Below, piece by piece: positions 1-8,607 of a DNA stretch of 29,115 nucleotides. The position numbers were made by a program, and so were the translations under genes. Location of the stretch: contig JAJJLU010000586.1 of the NCBI GenBank assembly GCA_023807065.1, forward strand, positions 1 to 29,115, given 5' to 3'. This DNA comes from Isotricha intestinalis (lineage: Eukaryota; Ciliophora; Litostomatea; Vestibuliferida; Isotrichidae). Numbering within the stretch: position 1 is the first letter of the stretch; every line of letters begins with the position of its first letter. The notes under the pieces were generated by a model. It was not told the origin of the DNA. It saw nothing but the letters and a program-made list of their open reading frames with translations, and did no database searches.

Positions 1-23
1 CCAATCCCCAATCCCCAACATCC
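1..23. repeat. Telomere-like C-rich repeat at chromosome end
   Basis: The window begins CCAATCCCCAATCCCCAAC, about two and a half copies of a 7-base CCCCAAT unit that degenerates into CAACATCC. The C-rich strand runs 5' to 3' inward from the end, which is the orientation of the telomeric C-strand at the left end of a linear chromosome. The next gene starts about 90 bases inside. C4A2- and C4A4-type repeats are known from ciliates; the extra T is a variant I cannot assign to a species. Only a few units are present, so a chance C-rich string is possible, although such a string is striking in a sequence this A+T rich. Confidence 0.6.
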
Positions 24-113
24 ATCTAAATTAAATAGATAAAAATTTCATTTAATTATTATTTAAAATTTTAATATTTAAGATATTTCATTTTTTATAT
101 TAATTATATTGAT

Positions 114-3100
114 ATGGAGGTTAATGAAAAAAAAAAGGAAGTCGAATCTGAACATAAAAAAGAAAATAATGTTGGAGAAGAACTTTTCAATCAATTTCAA
201 AGTCTTCAAGATTTAATAAAATTAGAATCAGAAAAGTATAATTCATGTAAAATAACTAATTAACATTTTAATAATATAGTACATTCAAAAAAAAATCAAT
301 TAGAAGAACTTTTAGAATGGAAATCATTAAAATTTTATTCAGAAATATTAAGAATGAAGGATGAAGAAATTCCAAAATTAGAGTGTTTAAGAATATCAAA
401 TATAGCACAAGTTCCAGATTCTTTACATTATCAATTATTAAAATTTTTAAACGATAAACCTGAGTTTATATATAATATTTTATCTCATTCTGATTTAAAA
501 GACAAAGACGCATCAATTTTATTTGATTTTTTTATAAATTTATATTATGGAAGTACTATTACAGAAAGAAAAACAGAAGATTATATCTTAGCTTTATTTT
601 ATTGTTTTTTAGACGATGCTTTTGAAAATGTTACGGAAGATAATGTCGAAGAAATTTTTAACAAAAAAGTTGGATATTTTTTCAAGAATTTATATAAACT
701 AAAACATATTAAAGAATATTTTTTAAATATTTTAAATTATGAATTTAAAACAATTGAATTTAATAATAATGGAAAATGGTTATTTGAAGAAATGAAAACA
801 ATAAATAAAAACAATGCAAAAATAATTGATAAAGAATTGGAAAAATACAAAAATACAATGGGTGATGTAGAGAATAAAATTTTTACTCAAAAATTTACTC
901 TTAATATGAATGAATTTGAAGAAAAAATAAATGAATTGGAAAAAAAAGATAAAAAAGAAAATTATGATAAATATGAAGAATTCATTGAAAATAAATTGCT
1001 TTCTCAAATTAGAAATAATAAAGAAGCATTTTTAATGAATGAAGTCATAGAAATTTTTAATAGTAATGATTCAAAGGATAACTTTTATTTACATTATACA
1101 TTTAGTATTTATATTGCTTATAGATGTGTTAAAAATATTTTATTAGATTTAGGAAATAGTTACAAAGAAATACCAAATTTAATTAAGTATATTTTAAAAA
1201 TCATTCAAATATTTATTGAAAAAAAAAAAGAATTTAAAAGAAAAAAGGAAATTTTACATTCAATTGTGAAAAAATTTTTTTTTGATGATCTTTTAGTAAA
1301 ATTAAACACTTTTCCTTATTTTGAATTAATTTATGAAGAAAATGTGATTTCTGAGGAAACAAAAGAAAAAACTGAAATTATTAATAAAATCATTAAACAA
1401 TTTATTGAAGGTCAATTTTATTCCGGAGAAGAAATAATATATTCACCTTTGAATATGTTATTTTTCAAAAAAAAATTGAAAAAAGTATATGAAATATTTG
1501 ATGATGATTTTTATAAAAAAATCGATTTACCAACAAAGGTTAAAGAATTTATTGAAAACAAGGATTGGAATGTTCTATCAAATAATGATAAAGAAAAATC
1601 AATTGAATTATCTTATTGTTGTTATAATTTAATTTCAAAATTACTTATTGAAACTATTGAAAAATTAAAAAAAGCAGAAATAAAGACTTTTGAAATAGAA
1701 ACAAATAAATTTTTTCAAAATATTGTAAAAAAACAAACTTTTAATAAAGATCATTTTTATATATGTCAAGAAATTACTTTTCCTTTTGAAGTCGATTCAC
1801 GCCAAATTAAATGTTTTAATAAAGAAGAAAAAATTAAAAAAAAAAAAAAAAAAGAAGAAAAAATTGAAATTGATCTATTTTCACAATTTGAAGATAAATT
1901 AATTACATTTTTATTTGGATTAAGTAATTTAAATAAAAAAGATTATGATTTAAAAAAAATCAAAAACATTAAAGATTTTATTAATGATACTTTACAATTA
2001 ATTAAAAATGGTAAAATTTTATCTTTAGGAATTACCATTGATGTATCAATTGAATGGTATGGTAATAACATAATTGTATTTTTCAATAAACTTGGAGAAG
2101 ATTATCAAAAGGATAATGGGAAAAAAATTTTTGAAAACATTCAATTAGATATTCAAAATTCAATTAAAGATTTTGATGAGAATAGCAAAAAATTATATGA
2201 TTTATATTCAAAAATATCTTTACCATCTGATAAAGAAATAGAAGATTTAAAAAATCATTCTAAAAAAGATGGAAATAATAAGAAAATGATTTCAATGAAT
2301 AATAATAATGAAGAATTAATGTCTTGTTATGAATTAAATAAAAAAATAATTGATTATGTTAATAAAAACAAACTTATAGATGAATGTTTAAAATATTTTA
2401 ATATTGATGAAAAAAATTCTGGGGAAAGTGATCAAGATAATACTTTAAGTTTAGAAATACTGAATTTTCCAAATATTTTAGAAACTACAACAAAAGATAA
2501 AGATAAAGTAAATAAAACCTTAATTCAAAGAATGATTAAATATTTAGAAATTTCAAAATTTTTTGATGAAAAAAAAAAACCTATAAAAGATGGTTTTAAA
2601 GAAAAAAAAATAGTGAAAAAAATATTTGATTTTGTTTTAAAAAATGCTTTAAAAAAAGGATTAAATTCAGTAGATTATTATTCAAATAAAGATAAAAATA
2701 TAAGCAGAAAATTACAAGGATATATAATAAAAGATAATGATGATGAAAAACAATATATAAAAAATTCAGACATTAAAATAATTAAAGAAGAAAATTTTTT
2801 TTCTAATGATTTGAAAACTTATATAAAAGAATTTAAAAAAGGTTTTAAAAGATGCATGACTTTTTTTGAATTAGAAGGAGAACCAAATCAAAAAATGAAA
2901 TATTTAGAAGAAGCTTATGATATTGTAAAAAATGTTTATGAATTAAATGCATCTTCTGCTACTTTTGATATTCAAACAATAATTTTATTATGGAAATATT
3001 TTATTATGTCTTCTCATACAAAAAAATTATTTTCTTCTTTTTTAATTTTACATTTATTTATTAGAAAAGATTTATTGAGTATTACTCAAGTTGAAATTTT

Positions 3101-3173
3101 ATTTGCTATAAAAGAAGTGATTAATGATCTTTTTAATTTGAATATCGATCAATTCATTAATATGGATCAATAA
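114..3173 (+). CDS. RasGAP/VPS9-like trafficking regulator (GAPVD1/Gapex-5-like)
   Basis: Two exons, 114-246 and 280-3173, join to give a protein of about 1,008 residues ending in TAA. The ATG at 114 is preferred over the in-frame ATG at 354 because the 5' stretch reads as coding in the same frame once a 33-nt GT-AG intron is removed. Residues about 100-230 resemble the helical RasGAP-type N-terminal region of GAPVD1/Gapex-5, with a LYYGSTITERKTEDYILALF stretch near residue 133. The last about 110 residues resemble the helical core of a VPS9 Rab5-family exchange domain, but the conserved Pro and Tyr/Thr positions are not evident, so it may be divergent or inactive. The middle is Lys/Asn/Glu rich with a poly-Lys run. 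In the known family, such proteins act on endosomes by regulating Ras- and Rab5-type GTPases. The coding call is strong; the family call is moderate and made by eye. Confidence 0.65.
247..279 (+). other. 33-nt GT-AG intron
   Basis: The segment starts GTAAAA, ends ATAATATAG and contains ACTAAT/TTAAC, which could serve as a branch site. Its length is a multiple of three and it carries an in-frame TAA at 261-263, so retention would stop translation. Removing it joins exon 1 to the long downstream frame, with a TTA codon across the junction. An unspliced TAA read as Gln would also keep the frame open, but the intact GT and AG borders favour an intron. Confidence 0.75.
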
Positions 3174-3283
3174 ATTAAAAAATTTTATTAACTTTTTATT
3201 TAATTTTTAATATTTTTATTTTTAATTGAATAATTTCTCAAAAAGAATATTTCATGATTCTGAAAAAACATTGATTTAGAGGT

Positions 3284-4140
3284 TTATAAATTAAACATTT
3301 TGAAACAATTCGTTGAATAAATCTATATACATTTTATTATTATTAATTATTTTATATAACTTTATTTAAAAACTTCAATCAATCTCTTTAATCCAAAATT
3401 CATATACTCCTTCATTTAATTTAAAATCATACTTCATTCATAATAATTACTTTCAAATACCTTATAACTTTTTCTATATGATTTAAATTCACTCCATAAT
3501 TCTGATTATAATAAAATAGATTTATGAAAGTATAAAACTTTGTTATTAATTTGATTTCTTCCTTTTAAATCCATTTGATTTACATTCTCTAAATATAATA
3601 CCATCCCTTTTATATGAAATCCTTAATTTCACAATTTCTTATTACTGTATATAATAGATTCAATTTTAATGAATCATTTATTAATTTTTAGAGTCTATCT
3701 ATTTTATTTTTTATAATCTGTTTTGTCATCTGTTGTGTTATTTTTTATTTTCTATTCTTTTATTACTTTATTTATTATTTTATTATCTTTCATTGAATTC
3801 TTTTCATTTAAATATGATATAGTTTTTTCTAGGCTTTTTATTTTTTTATTAACAATAAAATCAATGTTTTTAATTTTTTCCAAGAAAATTTAATAGATAG
3901 AATAACTTAAAAATTTCTTCGTAAATATTCATTTTATCTTCTTCTATTATAGGAAATATTTTACTTAAAATTTCATTAATACTATCATAAATATAAAATT
4001 CTTTATTTTCTTTTCCTTTTTCTAATGTATATATATTTTCACTCTATTTATTTTGTGTTACATTATATATTGATTTAATTAATAAAGATGTTCCACTATT
4101 ATTCAATATAATTATACATTATTTCCTTATTTGAAATAGT
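3284..4140 (-). pseudogene. Decayed or recoded minus-strand coding remnant
   Basis: No intact gene is present, but four overlapping minus-strand segments read like protein: about 3873-4100, 3677-3880, 3430-3690 and 3287-3430. Each change of frame needs one or two bases. Frame-consistent stops are TAG at 4044, 3752, 3695, 3589 and 3323, and TAA at 3704, 3688, 3610, 3580, 3565, 3416, 3362 and 3347 (low coordinate of each codon). I found no TGA inside the chosen segments, although TGA does end the 3430-3690 segment and one other. Fragments such as NNSGTSLLIKSIYNVTQNK and LNHIEKVIRYLKVIIMNEV look like ordinary Lys/Asn/Ile-rich protein of this genome. C-containing codons (ACA, TCA, AAC, GAC) survive, so wholesale C-to-T decay is not obvious. 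I do not recognise the family. Confidence 0.45.
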
Positions 4141-4385
4141 TTCAAATATTTTACTTTATATCATGTATCTATTGGATTTTTTGGCTAGTTTACAATATTT
4201 ATGTATGATTCCATTGATATTTATATATTTTTAATAAAAATTTAAGAAATTATTATTCATCTTTCATTTACATGTTTTACATTATTTATTTCATTCAAAA
4301 AGAATTTTTTTCAGAAATATAATATGTAGAAAATATTATAAAAAAGAAATCATTTCATGATTATGAAAATAAAAGCTATTAGAAG

Positions 4386-4610
4386 AATAAAAATATTAAT
4401 AATAATTTATTTTCAATTCATTTTTTATACTCTTCTAGAAAAAATATCTTTTCAATATAATAAAATAATTTTTAAAGTTGATTTATGCAATCAATTATTG
4501 TATTCTTTTATCAAACAATTAAAAAACTCTTTTAACTCTTTATTTTTATTGGAAATATTTTTTTTTTGTTATATAATTCCATTTTTAAAGCATCAATATA
4601 ATCAATTAAT
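4386..4610 (-). pseudogene. Short degraded coding-like fragments
   Basis: Three minus-strand frames alternate here with protein-like content: LIDYIDALKMELYNKK near 4561-4610, NKELKEFFNCLIKEYN near 4510-4550, and CINQLxKLFYYIEKIFFLEE near 4415-4490. In the last, x is a TAA at 4472-4474. No single frame stays open, and TGA also occurs in some alternatives. The fragments could belong to the same remnant as 3284-4140. A plus-strand frame with no coding character runs through the same bases. No family recognised. Confidence 0.3.
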
Positions 4611-4703
4611 AATTTTTTAATTGAAAAACGGGAAATTAGGAATATATATCAATGAATATACATAAATAAAATTTATATATATAATATTATTATCCTGTTT
4701 TGA

Positions 4704-4883
4704 TTAGGTTTTAATATTGACTTTTTTTGGAATTGTTCGTATTATGCATATATTCATTACCTCTATTAATTGACGAAATATTATTAATGCTTCTTTTTCG
4801 TTTAAATTTTTTTTCTTTATTATTTCTAAAAACATAAACTTATATAAACTGAAGAAACAACACTAAATAAATAAAAAATCTTC
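4704..4883 (-). pseudogene. Protein-kinase-like relic (CAMK/CDPK-type helix before the catalytic loop)
   Basis: Reading on the minus strand from the ATG at 4835, 43 codons are open to a TAA at 4704-4706. The peptide contains FLEIIKKKNLNEKEALIIFR followed by QLIEVMN. This closely resembles the stretch of CAMK/CDPK kinases between the hinge and the catalytic loop (LF..I.KK..L.EKEA..IFRQ....). One frame over, YMHN follows, where such kinases have YCH/YMH, and a broken N-I-K-P-like string lies near 4700-4725. Upstream codons to about 4883 give a hinge-like hydrophobic run interrupted by TAG. The catalytic loop, DFG motif and C-lobe are not readable, so this is a fragment. It does not closely match the intact kinase at 18650-19633. 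Confidence 0.35.
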
Positions 4884-5001
4884 TACTCCTTTATTATATT
4901 ATTTTTTTTATTTAATTTTATATAAGTGGTAATATTTAATTGAGTATAAGAGGTAATGTTATTGATTTTCTAAGAGTATACATAAAAAATAATTATTGTC
5001 A

Positions 5002-5926
5002 TTATATTGATTGATTTGAATATCTTGATATTTTCAACTCAACTAAGGTATTATTTTCTTCTTTAATTTCATGTTTATTACTATTATTAAAACTATTACT
5101 TGAACTAGAACTATCATTATCACTTTCACTAAAATCATAATTCTATTTATTTTCATTATTATTTACTTCCTTTTTATTTTCATTATTATTACATCTTCTT
5201 TTTTATTATTAGATTTCCTTTTTTTCAATATTTTCTTTTTCATCTTTATCTTCTTTTTCTTCATTTCAATTTCTTTATCTCTATTTATCTTAAATATTTT
5301 AATAGCTTTAGCTAATCTTTCATATTCTTTCTTATTATAATTACTACTATTATAAACTTCATTATTATTATTATTATTTACCCCTTTTAATAAAATTTCC
5401 TTTTCAATCTCTCTAAAAATGAGTTTCCCTGTTTTAAATATTTTTAATAACATCTTTTAAAAGGAGTTTTTAAAAGTTTATCATTACCAATTTTATTTAA
5501 ATATTTTTCTGCTTCATAACAATGAAAGGCGAAAATACTTTTTTTATTCCATAATTATCTTTAAAAATACTTTTTTGTCATTTTTTTTTTCTTTTTTCAT
5601 TTTGTGAATATTTCTTCTTTGCAAAACTAAAATAACAGGTGAAGCATTATTATCATATTTAATTGAAATGAAGTATAAGGAGTAGCTGAAGAAGAAATAG
5701 AAAATAAACTTTCATTATTTGAAATTTGTTTTTGTGAATTTGAAATATTTGAAATTGGAGAATCTACTATAACTTTTTTATTTGAAATTGATGAACCATT
5801 TGCTGCATTTTCCATTTTTTTTTTTTCTTCTTCTAATAATTTAAATTCATTTCTTTTAAATTATTCATATTCTTCTTGAACAGAATCTAAAATTAAATGC
5901 TTCTTCTTGTTTTTGAAAGAAATAAT
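5002..5926 (-). pseudogene. Broken Ser/Asn/Lys-rich gene remnant with frameshifts and in-frame UAR
   Basis: The minus strand reads as a protein with breaks. A Glu/Lys-rich coiled stretch (about 5820-5926) holds a TAA at 5861-5863 and runs straight into MENAANGSSISN at 5815, then a Ser-rich part to about 5665. The frame shifts by one base near 5655, then again near 5540, where FAFHCYEAEKYLNKIGNDK appears, with a TAA at 5444-5446. It moves once more into an open stretch, 5163-5453, rich in Lys and Asn. Near 5188 a GT-AG segment of about 50 bases, or two adjacent ones of 23 and 24 bases, could be spliced to join a Ser-rich tail ending at a TAA at 5002. Small introns cannot repair the shift near 5655 because no suitable GT lies beside it. 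There is no convincing ATG upstream of 5815. Function unknown. Confidence 0.45.
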
Positions 5927-6227
5927 TTTTTTGTTTTTGAATTATTTATTATTTAAATATTTAATCTAATTTTATATATTTAAAGTAAAAATAATATATA
6001 AAAAATAAATAATTTTATAAAATTATTCTTAAAAAATTATTATTTTTTTAATTTAAAGATGAGGAAATTGGGGATATAATTGAAATAATAAATAAAGAAT
6101 GAAAAACAAAATTTTTAAATTTATTTCAAAATTTTTACAATGTTTATTTTTATTTTTTCTTTTTTTTTTGTTTTTATTCAATTGTTTAAAATATATATTA
6201 TTTTTATTATTTTAATTTAAAATTTTA
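5927..6227. other. Noncoding A+T-rich spacer upstream of the RING-CH gene
   Basis: No convincing frame on either strand. The stretch consists of long A and T runs, and presumably holds the promoter of the gene at 6228. A lone ATTGGGGAT at about 6069-6077 matches the G-strand of the repeat at the window start, but it is a single copy. Confidence 0.4.
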
Positions 6228-7025
6228 ATGATTCAAAACTCTCTTACAAAAAGTATAAAAATGAAAACAATTATAAAAGCAAAAAAATTAAATGGTCAAA
6301 AGAAAATTGAAGAAGATATTAAATCAAAAAATAGTTCAAATTTATATTTAAAAAAAGATAATAATTCTTCAATATTAAAACATTTAAATGATTCAAAATG
6401 TGAGCAAACAGATAAAAAAAAATGTAGAATATGTTTTGAAAATAAATCACAAAATTTACCTTTAATATCTCCTTGTTTATGTGAAGGTTCAATTAAATAT
6501 GTACATCAAAATTGTTTAAAAAAATGGTTAATTAAATCAAATATAAAACCAGAATTAGCAAAATGTGAAATTTGTAAATATAAATATGGATTAAGATTTT
6601 TTAAAGATAAAAAATTTGATAGAGTTTCTTTTCGTAAATTCATTTTTTATATTATATGTCTTTTTATTGGGTTAATTTTAATTTTTTTTTTTTTAATTAT
6701 ATGTCTTTATCAAAATATGTTTGAAGAAGAAGAAAAAAAGAAAAAATCTAAACAAAAATTTTTAATAATATCCATTTGTTCTTCCTTGGTAATTATTATT
6801 ATTATATGCTTTATTATTTTTTTATATTATTATAAAGAATGTACTTTTAAAACTTTTGAAAATTTTGAAGTTTTAAATAGAACTAAAAATGAACCTCCTT
6901 TTAATTCATTTACAATGGCAATATCAAAAAATCCTTTTTTTCAATTTAAACCAACAAAAATTCAATTTAATAATTTTTTTTCAACAAATATTTTAAATAT
7001 AAGTTATGAAAATACTAATAAATAA
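6228..7025 (+). CDS. Membrane RING-CH (MARCH-type) E3 ubiquitin ligase
   Basis: The protein has 265 residues. A cytosolic Lys/Ser-rich N-terminus is followed by a RING-CH zinc finger in C4HC3 order: C66, C69, C83, C85, H93, C96, C113, C116. The His in the fourth ligand position and the Trp at 100 are typical of the MARCH/Doa10 type. Two strongly hydrophobic segments follow, about 138-161 and 178-202, separated by a short charged EEEEKKKK loop, as in two-pass MARCH ligases. In the known family, these proteins recruit an E2 enzyme and ubiquitinate membrane proteins at the ER, Golgi or endosomes. The length fits small MARCH proteins. The ATG at 6228 is the first in the frame, and a TAA at 7023 ends it. 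The gene converges on the minus-strand gene at 7106, with 80 bases between them. Substrate unknown. Confidence 0.88.
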   Translation: MIQNSLTKSIKMKTIIKAKKLNGQKKIEEDIKSKNSSNLYLKKDNNSSILKHLNDSKCEQTDKKKCRICFENKSQNLPLISPCLCEGSIKYVHQNCLKKWLIKSNIKPELAKCEICKYKYGLRFFKDKKFDRVSFRKFIFYIICLFIGLILIFFFLIICLYQNMFEEEEKKKKSKQKFLIISICSSLVIIIIICFIIFLYYYKECTFKTFENFEVLNRTKNEPPFNSFTMAISKNPFFQFKPTKIQFNNFFSTNILNISYENTNK

Positions 7026-7105
7026 TATTTGTAAGAAAGAATAATGTTTTTAACATAAATAATATTGTAAAGAATATATAAAAAAATAATTAATTATTAG
7101 ATAAA

Positions 7106-8485
7106 TTAATCCTCAAATAAATTTTTTAGTTCCTTTTCAAATATTTTATTTCTGGCTTTATTAAAAACAACATATTCTGTTAATTTATTATATCTTTTAA
7201 TCTCTTCAATCTCAAATGGTTTCCTTATTTGTTTATAATATAATCTATCAGTTATTTCATCTAAGAAATAATCTTTTCTTAAATTTCTACTAGTATTATT
7301 TCCAGAAGATATATTGTTTATACTTTCATTATTCATATTTAATGTATTTACTTTATATTTAAATGATGTAATAAAATTAAATTTATTACTATCATTATTT
7401 AATATTGAAGGTGTATTATTATATCTATTATTTGTTAAATTCATTATTTCAGTATGAAATTCTTTATATATTTTATTATAGTCATTGTTATAATTTATAT
7501 TTTGTAAAAAGAATTTTTTTTGTCTTTCTAAATCCATATTTTCATAAATATTAATTTTTTTAGGAGGAGATTTTGATTTTCTTTTAATTCTCATTGGAAT
7601 ATTTGGTGATATATAATTTAAACTTTTACTTACGTTTTTTATTGTCTCAGTATTATTTTTTCCATCTAAAGTATTTTTTATCATTGTTTTAATATCTTTA
7701 AAAGGTTCTACTATAAAATTTTTTTCATTTATAAATTTTTCTATATTTAATAATTGTTCATCTGTATAATTATTTAAATCAATAATATGAAATTTAATAA
7801 GAAAATCTTTTATAATTCGAAGTTTATTTTCTTTATCTTTATTAATAGATAAAAAAAAATTTAATTTTCCTATTTCTTCTAATAATTTTTCATGTCTTTC
7901 TTTTTCACTTTTTGATGCGTATTCATTTTGTGAAACTGAAATTGAAGGATAAAAATTAGGTAAATTATCTTTATTTTTTCTTCCAAAAAATCCTTCTCTT
8001 ACACAATTATTATAATAATATTTTAATTGATTTTTATTGTTAATACCTTTTCTTTTTCCATTTTCATTTGATTTTAATATTTTTATAAATCCTGAGAAAG
8101 TTTTAAGAAATTTTTCATTGGATGCAAATTTTTTTTGATTTTTTTTTAAAAATTTAATTAAATGATATGCCTCATTATGAGGATCAGTTCTATTATTATA
8201 TAAATTATTTTTATTGTTTTTCTTTTTAATTTCATTAATTTCTTTTATTATTATTTTACTTTTTTTTGCATTGTCATTATTTATAATTTTTTTATTATTA
8301 TTAACTAATATTTTTCCATTTCTAAAAAGATAAGTTAAATATAAAAATTGATTATTATATGTTCTTTTAAATTCATTTTCTCTGTATGATTTAGGAGGAT
8401 CTTTTATTTCAGAAAAATCATATATTGTTTTATATCTTTCATTTTTTAATTCTTTAATACAAGAATTGCAAATTCTATTTGACAT
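7106..8485 (-). CDS. Uncharacterised 459-residue protein with N-terminal CxxC
   Basis: A single long frame runs from an ATG at 8485, preceded by an A/T-rich leader, to a TAA at 7106. I do not recognise the family. A CNSC pair at residues 6-9 has no obvious second CxxC partner, so a full zinc finger is doubtful. The protein is soluble, with no signal peptide or membrane segment, and rich in Lys, Asn, Tyr and Ile. A basic RIKRKSKSPPKK patch lies in the second half, followed by Asn-rich low complexity and a charged C-terminus. Codon use matches its neighbours, which supports it being real. It lies in tandem with, and just downstream of, the calpain-like gene, with 122 bases between. No function is proposed. 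Confidence 0.75.
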   Translation of the reverse strand: MSNRICNSCIKELKNERYKTIYDFSEIKDPPKSYRENEFKRTYNNQFLYLTYLFRNGKILVNNNKKIINNDNAKKSKIIIKEINEIKKKNNKNNLYNNRTDPHNEAYHLIKFLKKNQKKFASNEKFLKTFSGFIKILKSNENGKRKGINNKNQLKYYYNNCVREGFFGRKNKDNLPNFYPSISVSQNEYASKSEKERHEKLLEEIGKLNFFLSINKDKENKLRIIKDFLIKFHIIDLNNYTDEQLLNIEKFINEKNFIVEPFKDIKTMIKNTLDGKNNTETIKNVSKSLNYISPNIPMRIKRKSKSPPKKINIYENMDLERQKKFFLQNINYNNDYNKIYKEFHTEIMNLTNNRYNNTPSILNNDSNKFNFITSFKYKVNTLNMNNESINNISSGNNTSRNLRKDYFLDEITDRLYYKQIRKPFEIEEIKRYNKLTEYVVFNKARNKIFEKELKNLFED

Positions 8486-8607
8486 TTAAAAATTATATTT
8501 TATTTGAAAATATTAAATCAAAAGTATAAAAATTAACTAAAATAAAATTTAAATAAAAAATCTAAAAAATTCATTTTAAAAAATTATTCAAAAAAAAACT
8601 AAAATTA

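Noticed and set aside
4357..4620. Plus-strand 87-codon open frame in the island
   Set aside because: It is a Phe/Leu/Ile-rich antisense of minus-strand Lys/Asn-rich sequence, has no recognisable domain, and matches the usual shadow pattern in A+T-rich DNA.
4621..4720. Slightly GC-richer stretch that might be a tRNA or other small RNA
   Set aside because: No cloverleaf arms, T-loop sequence or strong hairpin could be built from it by eye.
6069..6077. Interstitial telomere-like ATTGGGGAT
   Set aside because: A single copy in a spacer, too short to distinguish from chance.
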